Assembly (NCBI GenBank): GCA_949287085.1
Contig: CASEER010000007.1
Span: 1 to 59,601 of the forward strand
DNA length: 59,601 nucleotides
Source: an uncultured Coriobacteriaceae bacterium
GTDB taxonomy: Bacteria; Actinomycetota; Coriobacteriia; Coriobacteriales; Coriobacteriaceae
Reading direction: 5' to 3'
Shown: in pieces, positions 1 to 7,671 of the stretch
Layout: each line of letters opens with the position of its first letter
How positions within the stretch are numbered: position 1 is the stretch's first letter
Notes under the pieces: generated by a model
Databases searched by the model: none
What the model was told of the DNA's origin: nothing
What the model saw: only the letters and a program-made list of their open reading frames with translations
Position numbers and translations under genes: made by a program

Positions 1-122
1 CGGTAGAACGTCGACTCGTGGATGCCCAGCGCGCAGATGATGTCGCCGTTGGAGAGGCCGTCCGCCTTGAGACGGATCGCCTCGTCCACCATCTCCTGCG
101 TCAGCTTCGGACGCCTCGCCAT
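1..122 (-). CDS. Phage-type helix-turn-helix protein (terminase small subunit-like), cut by the window edge
   Basis: Only the first 40 residues are present, starting MARRPKLTQEMVDEAIRLK and running off base 1. They form a homeodomain-like helix-turn-helix: the turn lies around ADGLSNGDIICALGIHESTFYR. This fold and wording are typical of phage terminase small subunits and resolvase-type HTH proteins. Its neighbours (an Abi-like gene, a zinc-ribbon gene and a primase-helicase remnant) support a phage origin. DNA binding is likely; the exact role (packaging or regulation) cannot be told from the N-terminus alone. Confidence 0.6.
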   Translation of the reverse strand, partial: MARRPKLTQEMVDEAIRLKADGLSNGDIICALGIHESTFY

Positions 123-229
123 GCTTGTCACCCCCGTGAAAGTCGATAGAACCTCTCACGGTGGATTCTCCGGGCGCGTCACAAAGGCAACGAAAAGGGC
201 GCCCGCAGGCGCCCTCGTCTCCGGATCCC

Positions 230-991
230 CTACAGCCTCACGTCCGCCGGCGCGGGGTGCTTCTCGCAGAACAGCTCGACAGGCGTCCTCCCGCCGTCGC
301 CATACAGCCGCGCAGCTGCCTCGGGGCACAGGTCGCGCAGGAGGCAGACGGCCTCTCCGTCGGCCAGGAGCGGCGAGCGGTTCGCCCCATTCGGGTCGAA
401 CAGGCGCTCCGCGTGTGCCACCCGGTTGCGGACGCGCAGAATCCCCGTCAGTCGCCCCTGAAGTTCCCGGCGGTTCGTGCCCCTCGGCCACGCGCGGTAG
501 AGCGCCGTCCTCCAGATCTCGGCCTCGCGCGAGCGGTCGGAGAGGTGCACCCAGAAGCCCAGCGTGAGGTTTGCGATGATGGAGCCGGGCACGGAGCCCT
601 CGGGGAGCTGGCGAACCACCGCGTCGATCGTCCTGCGGTTGATGCGGTTGACGTCGAGCTCGCCGCGCCCCGCTCTCCTCATGACCGGCTTGCGGACGGG
701 CGAGGCGTCGTCTAGGAGCCAGTGCACGCCGCCGTCCCAGTATTCGCGCAGCGCGCGGTCGTAGGAGTTTCGAAGCGCCACCTCGAAGTGGGATATGTCG
801 CGCATGAGCACCTGGCCGAGCGATATGTTCCACTCGTAGAGCTCGAGCGCCCGCTCGATGTCGCCGCCGCACGCGGCGAGGTAGGGTGCGAGGCGTTCGG
901 ACGAGAGCCAGCGCTCGGCCCACTCCCTCGCGAAGCCGCTTCGTTCGTTGTTGACGCTTTGGGGAAGAGACTGCTCGGGCGCTGTTGCCAT
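230..991 (-). CDS. Abi-like (Abi_2) protein with HEPN R-X4-H motif, probable phage-defence RNase
   Basis: The 253-residue protein has the signature layout of Abi-like proteins. Residues 31-75 (from SERLAPYLAACGGD through SHFEVALRNSYDRA) match the conserved N-terminal block. Near the C-terminus R188-N-R-V-A-H193 is an R-X4-H motif, the catalytic motif of HEPN ribonucleases. The start is well placed: AGGAGGT lies 5-6 nt before the ATG. Members of this family are abortive-infection factors that cleave RNA upon phage infection; that role is inferred here. It sits inside a phage remnant, so it is probably cargo carried against competing phages. It has no adjacent partner gene in the window, consistent with a single-gene system. 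Confidence 0.75.
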   Translation of the reverse strand: MATAPEQSLPQSVNNERSGFAREWAERWLSSERLAPYLAACGGDIERALELYEWNISLGQVLMRDISHFEVALRNSYDRALREYWDGGVHWLLDDASPVRKPVMRRAGRGELDVNRINRRTIDAVVRQLPEGSVPGSIIANLTLGFWVHLSDRSREAEIWRTALYRAWPRGTNRRELQGRLTGILRVRNRVAHAERLFDPNGANRSPLLADGEAVCLLRDLCPEAAARLYGDGGRTPVELFCEKHPAPADVRL

Positions 992-1065
992 CGAGCACCT
1001 CCTATAGACATGATTGAGGCCCGGTGACTTGAATCAGAGGTCATTCCCGGGCCCATCGGTACGTA

Positions 1066-1533
1066 TCATACCCGCTTTCGCGAATTCCAACAAGAGGGCT
1101 CAGGGGCGAACATCATACCATCAACCTTTCCGCTCCCGCTTCCCTTGAACCCGTACTTCCGACACAGCCGCGAGTTGCGCTGCCTCATCTTGTCGCGCTC
1201 GCGCCGCACGTCGTCGATACCCGCCGCGTCCTCAGCGGCAACGCGCTCGCGCTCGAGCTGCTCGTTGAACGCCCGCTCCTGCTCCAGGTGGTACTCCTCG
1301 GTGCAGCGCCGGCACATGCCGGACTGCCGGTTGATCTTCACGCCCACCGCGCCGCACTGCGGGCACACCGTCTGGATCGCCAGCGAGCAGTGGATTCGCG
1401 ACGCGCGCATCTCCACCGCCCGCACGGAGTGGGCGACGCCGCACCTCCGCTCGATCTCGGCGGCCGCGTAGGTCGCGCCCCGGAAGCTCACCTCGCGCAG
1501 GACGTCGTCCTGCTCCTCGGTCCACCAGCTCAT
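1066..1533 (-). CDS. Phage-associated zinc-ribbon protein of unknown function
   Basis: The 155-residue product starts MSWWTEEQDDVLREVSF, an acidic/aromatic Myb- or SANT-like N-terminus. The middle has a zinc ribbon built from CPQC (about residue 57) and CRRC (about residue 74). An acidic-basic charged helix (ERERVAAEDAAGIDDVRRER) and a basic tail follow. A strong purine-rich site (GGGAGGGGG) precedes the ATG. It lies between the HEPN-Abi gene and the primase remnant. DNA binding is plausible from the domain mix, but I do not recognise a specific family. Confidence 0.6.
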   Translation of the reverse strand: MSWWTEEQDDVLREVSFRGATYAAAEIERRCGVAHSVRAVEMRASRIHCSLAIQTVCPQCGAVGVKINRQSGMCRRCTEEYHLEQERAFNEQLERERVAAEDAAGIDDVRRERDKMRQRNSRLCRKYGFKGSGSGKVDGMMFAPEPSCWNSRKRV

Positions 1534-1597
1534 CCGCGCCCCCTCCCGCCGCGTCTCATGCCCGCAGCCCGCGCGCCATCGCGCCCGCGCCGCCCCC

Positions 1598-1813
1598 TTG
1601 AGACGGAAAGCAGCCCGCCTGCCAGCGCGAACGCCAGCCGTCTCAACGTCTCAAGCGTCCCGCCGCAAAAGCCCCTCGCGCCCGTGCGCGCGCGACGGCG
1701 GCCTCCCCCTCGTTCCCGTAAAGACGTTGAGACGGGAGCCGAGGACCCTCGTCCTCACCAGCCGGTACGGCCGTCTCAAGCCCCGTCTCAACATGGCTCG
1801 CCGCCTTGAGACG
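1598..1813. repeat. Cluster of seven TTGAGACG octamers (iteron-like)
   Basis: Direct copies of TTGAGACG lie at 1598-1605, 1727-1734 and 1806-1813. Inverted copies (CGTCTCAA) lie at 1639-1646, 1647-1654, 1772-1779 and 1784-1791. Two of the inverted copies are back to back. The array fills the gap between the zinc-ribbon gene and the primase-helicase remnant, and enters the last codons of the latter. Short repeated sites beside a replication gene are what initiator-binding iterons of phage or plasmid origins look like; a repressor-binding array is the alternative. Confidence 0.65.
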
Positions 1814-3445
1814 CGATGACGGCCGCGCCGTCGCCCGCGGCTGCCCGCTCCAGGAACGCCTCCAGCGCCTCGTTGTCGATGCAGACGCAGTAGACGCGCC
1901 CCGCGTTGCGGAACCGCTTCTGCTTGGTGTATAGCGGTGCCCCGAGTCGCAGACGAGCAGCCCCTCCTCCTCCATGCGGCGAAGGGTCTTCGCCCGGTCG
2001 TAGTTCGCGCCCGCGAGCGCCCGGTCGAGCACGCTCGAAAACACATACCAGAGGTAGCCCGTCGCGCAGGTCTTGTCCTCGATCGCGCCCCAGCGCTCCA
2101 GCCGGTCGTTCTCGCAGTAGTCGTCGAAGTGGATGCGGTTGCCCACAAGCCACTCGGCCACGAACTGGATGGCCTTGAGGTCGGTGTCGCCGCCCTCGGC
2201 ACCCGTCGCGTTGCCGAGCGCCCACACCGCCATCGCGAGCGAGGCGTCCAGGCAGCCCTGCCAGTCGCTTCCCGGCGAGAACACGTAGAACTCCGCGAGC
2301 GCGTCCGCGAAGGCGAGCAGCGCGATGTTGTCCGCCTGCGGGTGTCCGCACGCGATCGAGGCGACCGAGTCGCGCACCTGCGCGAACTGCCGGGCGTAGA
2401 ACTCGGCGGGGTTGCGCCGCAGCGCCTCGACAAAGGCGCGCCCCGCCGTGCCGTGCTGCGCGGAGACCAGATGGTGCATTCCCTGCGCGGCCCTCACGTC
2501 GGAGAAGGGCTCGGCGTTGAGCTCGAGCGTTCGGTTGGCGGCTCCCTGCTGGGTGGACTCGCCCACGATGGGGATCTCGCCCGTGGCTATCGTGAGGCTG
2601 CGCCAAGAGCCCGCCCGCATCATGGAGCGGTCGGAGTTCAGCGCCCCGCGCTCGTGCCCGAGCGAGAGCGAGTAGAGCAGGTCCTCCACGATCTGGCGCT
2701 TGGAGGCCTGCCCGCCCGGCGCCCCCTTGCTCTGGGAAGAGCGCCGCCGCGCGCACGATGCTCTTGGGCGTGTCCGCGAAGGTGCGGAAGTAGGAGTCCG
2801 AGCCCTCGGTCGGGTCGCCCCAGACGCTGCCCGCCGCCTTGAGCGTCGGCGTCTTGCCGCTGCGGCTCCTGCCCCACAGGTACACGATGAAGGTCTGCAC
2901 GCCGAGCAGCGCCACCAGCACGGAGGCAAAGCTCGCCGCCATCACGCACCGGAACGCGGGCGACGCCGCCCGCGCGGGCGCCATGCCCGCCACCCAGTCC
3001 GGGAGCGTCCCCGCGGGCTCCATGAACGGCCGCGCCTTCACCGCCTCGTCGGGCGAGGGATCGAAGCGCACCTCGCCGCCCGCGTCGTAGGGCATGAACG
3101 AGGAGAGCGCGCCCTCCGCTCAGCACAAGTGCGTGACGCTCCCCGTCACCGTGAAGTACCGGTCGTGGTCGTACATCTCCACCACGCGCCCGCCGGGCTG
3201 GCCCTTCCTCGAGCGCTGGGCCCAGTCGGGCTTCGCGCCCCGGAAGATCAGGTGCAGCCCGTCGCCGGAGGGCGAGACCTCCGTGTAGGTGCCGGCCTCC
3301 TCGACCACGTGAAGGCGCGGTCGGGCCCGAACACGAACCCCACGCCGTCGCAGCGCCACCGCCCGACGGCCGCCACGGCCTCATCGAAGGTCGCCCACGT
3401 CGCCGGGTCGGTACTCTTGGCCATCCGCCCGCTCTTCGCGCACAC
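1788..3445 (-). pseudogene. Broken phage primase-helicase (PrimPol-like N-terminus plus DUF927-type helicase)
   Basis: Homology is spread over different frames. About 3445-3310 encodes KSGRMAKSTDPATWATFDEA, which enters a PrimPol-like domain without its usual first residues. The frame then shifts and reads TYTEVSPSGDGLHLIFRG, ending in a TGA at 3120-3122. From 3095 the helicase half reads on, with Walker A GRSRSGKT, to about 2745. The frame shifts again and continues with YSLSLGHERGALNSDR and IATGEIPIVGESTQQG, and shifts once more near 1938. Expected segments are missing at the joins, so deletions as well as frameshifts are involved. It cannot make the full enzyme. The truncated 5' end at about 3440 marks the edge of the phage remnant. 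Confidence 0.75.
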
Positions 3446-3473
3446 CGTGCGATGAGAAGAACTTAAGACAGAC

Positions 3474-4712
3474 CTAGCCAGTCACCGGATTGTAGCCATA
3501 CAGCCACGTCCCGCGAGCAAACATGGTCCCCGGCTTGGAGTTTCCGGCGAACACGGCCTCATCATTGGGAGCATACGTGCCGCTCTCAGGATGAATCGCC
3601 CATCCAACGATCTTCCTGAACTTGTCAACGTGATCCTCGGAGATGTTACCGACACTCCACTTCTGCTTGCCGCCCGTGAGAGCGGAGCTCATAAAGACAC
3701 ACGTCAGCTCGCGCGTCTCGCCGACCTCGAGGTCATCGCCCTTGTCGTACATCGTCGTTCCGTAGCTCACGTGCGTCGCGCAGGCGGAGAAGTCCATGCG
3801 CGAGACCTCGCCATAGTCAGGGTTGATACCCGTCACGGCGTTGTCGAAGGGGTTGAGGTAACGAGTCTCGTAGGCATGGTCCTCGATCTCATCCATCGTC
3901 GGAGCGGCGTCGAACGTCACCGGTTGCGACAACGGTCCGAACGTCGCGACCTCATACTTCAGGCTGCCCCCGTCATCTAGGATGATGAAGTCGGAGAAGT
4001 CGTCCACGCTGTAGAGCGGATTGAGCGTGAGCGCCATTCCCGGAGCCTTCTTGCCCGGGGTCGTGTTGGTGAGCGTTACGGAGCACCCCGAGAAGTCGAA
4101 ATAGAGACCCACCTGCCCCGGCTTGCCTTCCGTCGTGTCGACCGTTATCTCAGGGTTGAGATTGTAGTCGATACGATAGGTGTACCCGTCCCAGTCGGTA
4201 TAAGTGAACGACCCCTCGCCTGGCTTGCGCAGCTCGACCATACCCTGGGCGTCGGAGAGCTTCTGGGCGGCCGCGTCGTAGGTGGCAGCGGCGGCCTTCA
4301 ACTTCTTGGTCGCCTTGGCAAGCTTCTCGGACGTCTTAGGCTCGTCCGCATAGTCGCTATGGGCATCCTCAACAGCGGAAGCGTCGGCAAGTGCTGCCTC
4401 GAACGCCGTTAGGTCGTCGGGATTCTTAACGACGCCCGCCCGAAACTCCTTGTCCGCCTCCTGCGCCGACGCGATGGAGTCCTGCAGCGCCGACCATGAC
4501 TCCTCAGCCTTGTCGCGAGCAGAGGCGAAGTCCTTCCGCGCATCGCCATTCCCTTCCGCAGCCGCAAGGAATCCGGACGAATTCACGACAGCGTTTCCGC
4601 AGCCCGCAACACCCGACGTAAGGCCGAGAAGCCCCAGCGCAACGGCGGCGCGCCGGGAGATTCCGCTGCATGTGGAAGGCTCAGAACCTCCCCACCTTGA
4701 AACGTTAGTCAT
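3474..4712 (-). CDS. Putative lipoprotein with N-terminal coiled coil, function unknown
   Basis: The chosen ATG at 4712 follows GGAGAGAGGAGA and gives 412 residues. The N-terminus carries a twin-arginine-like SRRAAVALGLLGL stretch and a lipobox VAGC (Cys38), so the protein should be anchored outside the membrane. Residues about 55-150 are rich in Ala, Lys, Asp and Glu in a heptad-like pattern (coiled coil). The rest is rich in aromatic, Gly, Asp and Thr residues and looks like a beta-rich extracellular domain. It ends the cluster of four cell-envelope genes beginning at 5632, overlapping the preceding small gene by 8 nt. No enzyme motif was found. Codon usage is slightly less GC-rich than the surroundings. 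Confidence 0.7.
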   Translation of the reverse strand: MTNVSRWGGSEPSTCSGISRRAAVALGLLGLTSGVAGCGNAVVNSSGFLAAAEGNGDARKDFASARDKAEESWSALQDSIASAQEADKEFRAGVVKNPDDLTAFEAALADASAVEDAHSDYADEPKTSEKLAKATKKLKAAAATYDAAAQKLSDAQGMVELRKPGEGSFTYTDWDGYTYRIDYNLNPEITVDTTEGKPGQVGLYFDFSGCSVTLTNTTPGKKAPGMALTLNPLYSVDDFSDFIILDDGGSLKYEVATFGPLSQPVTFDAAPTMDEIEDHAYETRYLNPFDNAVTGINPDYGEVSRMDFSACATHVSYGTTMYDKGDDLEVGETRELTCVFMSSALTGGKQKWSVGNISEDHVDKFRKIVGWAIHPESGTYAPNDEAVFAGNSKPGTMFARGTWLYGYNPVTG

Positions 4713-4917
4713 CGAATGTCTCCTCTCTCCCCTCGCACGAACCGCGCGCCACCCCGCCGCCAACCTCCCGAGCAGCGTCAGGTGCGCCATCTTTGGCCAC
4801 TGCGTCGGCGACAGCATCCACCGCGCGATCACCGAGACCACCCACAATGTTCCCGATGACATCGCCCAGGAAATAGATGACGGCGACCGCCACAATCAGC
4901 AGAATGAACTCGACCAT
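4705..4917 (-). CDS. Small membrane protein
   Basis: This 70-residue protein begins MVEFILLIVAVAVIYFLGDV, a single hydrophobic helix, followed by a Gly/Ala/Asp-rich soluble tail (DRAVDAVADAVAKDG). It overlaps the start of the lipoprotein gene by 8 nt and follows the previous small gene by 10 nt, so the three are translated from one message. A modest AGGG site lies upstream. Function is unknown; the arrangement suggests a small envelope complex with the lipoprotein. Confidence 0.6.
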   Translation of the reverse strand: MVEFILLIVAVAVIYFLGDVIGNIVGGLGDRAVDAVADAVAKDGAPDAAREVGGGVARGSCEGREETFDD

Positions 4918-4927
4918 AACGGCTACC

Positions 4928-5116
4928 CTAGCGCTTGAATCGGTCGCTCAAATTCTCTTCCTCAGAGGACTCGTACTTGCCGGCACTTTTGTCGATGCGC
5001 TTGCGCGCGGCGTCGACACCGGCTCCCACGCCCTTGCGAATGAGCCCCTTCACTACGGCAACGCCCACCACAAAGAGCACGAGCAACAGAATTGGAGGAA
5101 TGCGTTCCATGTCCAT
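4928..5116 (-). CDS. Small membrane protein
   Basis: I chose the ATG at 5116 because GAGAGG sits 7-8 nt upstream; a GTG at 5125 would overlap that site. The 62-residue product has one hydrophobic helix (PPILLLVLFVVGVAVVKGLI) and a charged C-terminal tail rich in Lys, Ser and Glu. It lies in the same short operon as the following small protein and lipoprotein. No family recognised. Confidence 0.6.
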   Translation of the reverse strand: MDMERIPPILLLVLFVVGVAVVKGLIRKGVGAGVDAARKRIDKSAGKYESSEEENLSDRFKR

Positions 5117-5164
5117 ATCAATCACCTCTCATAAGACATTCGCTTGCACGGCAACGAATGATTC

Positions 5165-5632
5165 CTAAATGATGTGGCGCTTCGTCGTGATGTCTTCCTT
5201 TTTACTAGAAACCTGCGTGTTGGGGTCAATCGAGACAAAGATCTTTTCCACTGCCGTTAGAAGGAGGTTCATGTCCTCCCCTCTGACGGGGAATCCGTAC
5301 CGAGATTTCCAGTTGGTGAAATAGAAGACGTACACGGACTTCTCGTCAGTATTCTCAATCCGGGAGAGCTTCGCTCTAAAGGGACCCTCGAACACCACCT
5401 GCTGGGCGTTTCCGCTCATCTCGACCCCAGCTCTGGCTCCGGGCTGCGCTTTCGAGAACGCAGAGGTGAACTCATCGTCGGAGACGTGCCTGAGCGTGAA
5501 CGTTTCCGAGTACTCAGCAAAGTCACGCGGCCTGCTGATGGTGCTCCCCTCCTTGCGGTGCTGAATCTTTTGATAGAAGACGAACGCCAGTATCGCAAGC
5601 GCGATGACGACCGCAATCCCATTGCTGTCCAT
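5165..5632 (-). CDS. Membrane-anchored protein of unknown function
   Basis: The ATG at 5632 follows AGGAGGATTCG, so the 155-residue form MDSNGIAVVIALAILAFVFY is preferred over the longer reading. Residues 4-20 form a single transmembrane anchor. The rest is a soluble domain with alternating polar and aromatic residues (YVFYFTNWKSRYGFPV) that suggests a small beta-sheet fold facing the cytoplasm or outside. It is the first gene of the four-gene envelope cluster 5632-3474. An AT-rich stretch at about 5695-5725 upstream could hold its promoter. No known domain recognised. Confidence 0.6.
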   Translation of the reverse strand: MDSNGIAVVIALAILAFVFYQKIQHRKEGSTISRPRDFAEYSETFTLRHVSDDEFTSAFSKAQPGARAGVEMSGNAQQVVFEGPFRAKLSRIENTDEKSVYVFYFTNWKSRYGFPVRGEDMNLLLTAVEKIFVSIDPNTQVSSKKEDITTKRHII

Positions 5633-5938
5633 CGAATCCTCCTTCGATGTTTTTTTAGAGGGTACCCCCCCCCTGAGCCTCACCGTCAATGGAAAATTGT
5701 TAATTGATTGTTACATTTTTGTATCCGACCCGCGCGTGGACGAACATCGGAGCAATAGGCTCCGTCCCTGTTGTCGCTTTATGATCGGAAAGATTCAAGA
5801 CGCGAGCGTGCTGGTGCTCGAGGACATGCAAGTGCACAGAAGCGCTCCGAGCAAGACCAATCAAGATCTGCCGGCGCATGCCGCACGAGCAGCCTACGCT
5901 GCCCTGACAGAGGTGAGCGCAGTGCCGGCGATTCCGCG
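5633..5938. other. Intergenic stretch between envelope cluster and gene graveyard
   Basis: From 5650 to 5730 the sequence is unusually AT-rich for this genome, with T7 and C9 runs and TTAATTGATTG; it probably holds the promoter for the minus-strand cluster. From 5780 to 5941 a plus-strand frame (MIGKIQDASVLVLEDMQVHR onward) looks faintly protein-like but has no start site or recognisable domain. I treat it as non-coding or as debris of a lost gene. Confidence 0.35.
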
Positions 5939-6160
5939 CTAGGCAGCGTCCGCCGCAAGGTAGCGCGCGAGGTACTCGTCGAGCAAATCCATGTAGCGCA
6001 CGTAGAGGGCGTCGTCGTTCTGCAACCCATGGCCGGAGTGTGGGAAGTCAACGATATCGTGCGGTACGCCGTGCTCCTCGAGCGCCGCCACGAGCGGGCG
6101 CGAGCAGGCATACGGGCACACCTTGTCGTGCATGCCGTAGGCGGCGAGCGTGGGCACCGA
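5939..6160 (-). pseudogene. C-terminal fragment of an alpha/beta hydrolase
   Basis: About 70 residues, VPTLAAYGMHDKVCPYACSR through PHSGHGLQNDDALYVRYMDL to a stop at 5939, match the end of an alpha/beta hydrolase (esterase or dienelactone hydrolase type). The Asp of GMHDKVCP and the His of HSGHGLQ would be two of the three catalytic residues. The nucleophile-bearing N-terminal two thirds are absent; sequence upstream of about 6160 is unrelated. It is therefore a remnant. It abuts other fragments at 6160 and 6276. Confidence 0.6.
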
Positions 6161-6311
6161 GTCCGCGACGGAGCAGGAAGCGCTCGCGGACATCTTCGCC
6201 CAGCTCACGCACGACAAGGCGTTTTACCAGCTGCTCTGGCGCCGCGGGCTGCTGCCGCTTTTGCGCGACGCGATGGTCTGCCTCGCTGAGCTTGTTACCG
6301 ATCCCGCATGA
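6160..6311 (+). pseudogene. Possible regulator fragment between two gene remnants
   Basis: A plus-strand frame reads TEQEALADIFAQLTHDKAFY then QLLWRRGLLPLLRDAMVCLA and stops at 6311. The amphipathic helices resemble the ligand-binding part of a TetR-type regulator. It has no start or N-terminal HTH, and its last 35 bp overlap the methionine synthase fragment on the other strand. Could be chance; recorded because the DNA between the two flanking fragments belongs to neither. Confidence 0.25.
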
Positions 6312-6626
6312 AGCAAAGCCGCACTGCGGGCTCAGGTACAGGCGATCGAGCGGCACGTACTTCGCCGCGGCGTGGATACGTTCGATGAGCTTGTCCTTGT
6401 TCTCGAGTTCCGCGCGCTTTGTGGTCACGAGGCCGAGCACAACCTTCTTGTTGCCCGAAACCCTCGCGAGCGGCTCGAAGCCGCCGGAGCGCTCGTCGTC
6501 GAACTGCAGATAGAACGCATCCACGTTCTCGCGCGCAAACAGGAACTCCGAGATGCTGTCGTACGCGCCCTTGTTGGCGTAGCTCGAATGGTAGTTGCCG
6601 CGGCACACGTGCATCATGGCAGCCAC
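6276..6626 (-). pseudogene. C-terminal fragment of cobalamin-independent methionine synthase (MetE/YxjG type)
   Basis: The segment starts MHVCRGNYHSSYANKGAYDS and includes VVLGLVTTKRAELENKDKLI and LYLSPQCGFASCGIGNKLSE. These are the C-terminal zinc-binding strands of MetE-like barrels; the Cys of HVCRGN and that of PQCGFAS are motif residues. The N-terminal two thirds are missing. After GNKLSEAD the homology stops and an unrelated frame continues to 6048. It is a decayed gene rather than a functional short protein. Confidence 0.65.
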
Positions 6627-6794
6627 TTTCCCTCGATATTGATTCGAAAACTATTGCGACGTCTTACCAGGGCACTGATTGATGCGCGTAAATCAATAGG
6701 AAGCTGCCCCAGATGGAGACAACGGGCATGCAACTGACGGGGATAACGGGGACGCAACTTTTGCCCCTATGCGCCTCCGCCGAAACGTCTCCGG

Positions 6795-7064
6795 CTACCG
6801 CCCGACGCGCCAGCGACCATCGCCGAGACCAGAACGGAACATGTGCACCGCCATCGCCGCGAACACGATAGCCCCCACGATGCCGACAACGATGCCCGCA
6901 CCTTCGAGCACCATATTGATGCAGGTATAGACTGCACAGAACGCCAGGAAAACCGAGCTGATAAAGCAAATTGCACGGCGCAGCCATGTTGGCAGATGTG
7001 GCGGCTCTGCAGCAGGCTGCTCGAGCTTGTCGCGCTTTTCTTCACGAGAGCTCCGGTGCGTCAT
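6795..7064 (-). CDS. Small two-helix membrane protein
   Basis: The start at 7064 is supported by GGGAGGTCTTG directly before ATG. The 89-residue product has a charged N-terminus (MTHRSSREEKRDKLEQPAAE), a Pro-rich linker and two hydrophobic helices: RAICFISSVFLAFCAVYTCI and a Gly/Val/Ala-rich one after NMVLEGA. It would sit in the cytoplasmic membrane. It stands alone between the gene remnants and the cupin gene. No family recognised. Confidence 0.55.
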   Translation of the reverse strand: MTHRSSREEKRDKLEQPAAEPPHLPTWLRRAICFISSVFLAFCAVYTCINMVLEGAGIVVGIVGAIVFAAMAVHMFRSGLGDGRWRVGR

Positions 7065-7130
7065 CAAGACCTCCCCGGCCAAGAGCCGGCTCCGCGCCGA
7101 CAATCCGATGTGCGCACCTATGATACCGCG

Positions 7131-7550
7131 CTATGCTGGGTACTGCTCGTCCGTGACGGGCTCGAGCCATTCGTTGCTGCAGTTCTCGCCCGATGCCTCG
7201 AAGGCGATGTGACTGAACCAGCTATCGCGCGCGGCGCCGTGCCAGTGCTTCACGCCGGCAGGAATGACCACGACCGTGCCGGGCGTGAGCTCCTGAGCGG
7301 GCTTGCCCCACTCCTGGTACCAGCCGCGACCGTCTGTGCAAATGAGAATCTGCCCGCCGCCCTTGTCGGCATGGTGGATATGCCAGTTGTTGCGACATCC
7401 CGGTTCAAAGGTCACGTTGGAAAGCCCGATGCCGCACTCGGCAGGGCTCGTAAGCGGATTCAGATACGAATTGCCGATGAAGTACTGGGCGTATGCCGCG
7501 TTGGGCTGCCCCATGCCGAACATAGGCGTAAAGTCGTTCGTCTCTGCCAT
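7131..7550 (-). CDS. Cupin-domain protein
   Basis: The second of two close ATGs (7550) has the better spacing to AAGGAG and gives 139 residues. The double-stranded beta-helix motifs are visible: NNWHIHHADKGGGQILIC holds the metal-binding His pair and the Glu-position region, and PGTVVVIPAGVKHWHGA holds motif 2 with its His. Small cupins of this type often accompany carboxymuconolactone decarboxylase-like proteins, as here with the gene ending at 7672. Proposed role is a metal-dependent small-molecule enzyme or sensor; the substrate is unknown. A pair of REP-like repeats separates it from the next gene. Confidence 0.8.
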   Translation of the reverse strand: MAETNDFTPMFGMGQPNAAYAQYFIGNSYLNPLTSPAECGIGLSNVTFEPGCRNNWHIHHADKGGGQILICTDGRGWYQEWGKPAQELTPGTVVVIPAGVKHWHGAARDSWFSHIAFEASGENCSNEWLEPVTDEQYPA

Positions 7551-7571
7551 TGCCATTCTCCTTCCAAAAAT

Positions 7572-7663
7572 GGGGTTGGTTGGGGACGTGTTCCTTTCAA
7601 CCCCCTTTTATGAGACAAAAGGGTTGCGATGGGCTGAAAGGAACACGTCCCCAACCAACCCCC
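7572..7663. repeat. REP-like palindromic repeat, inverted pair
   Basis: Copy 1 at 7572-7605 contains GGTTGGTTGGGGACGTGTTC followed by CTTTCAACCC. Copy 2 at 7631-7663 is the reverse complement of it with few changes. The two arms can fold into a stem of about 30 bp around a 25-nt loop. Further copies are at 8511-8541 and 10452-10554. Confidence 0.8.
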
Positions 7664-7671
7664 AACCTCTG

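Noticed and set aside
1..5700. Intact prophage
   Set aside because: Only one partial packaging-type gene, a broken primase and small genes are present; no integrase, portal, capsid or lysis gene, and no att repeats were seen within the window.
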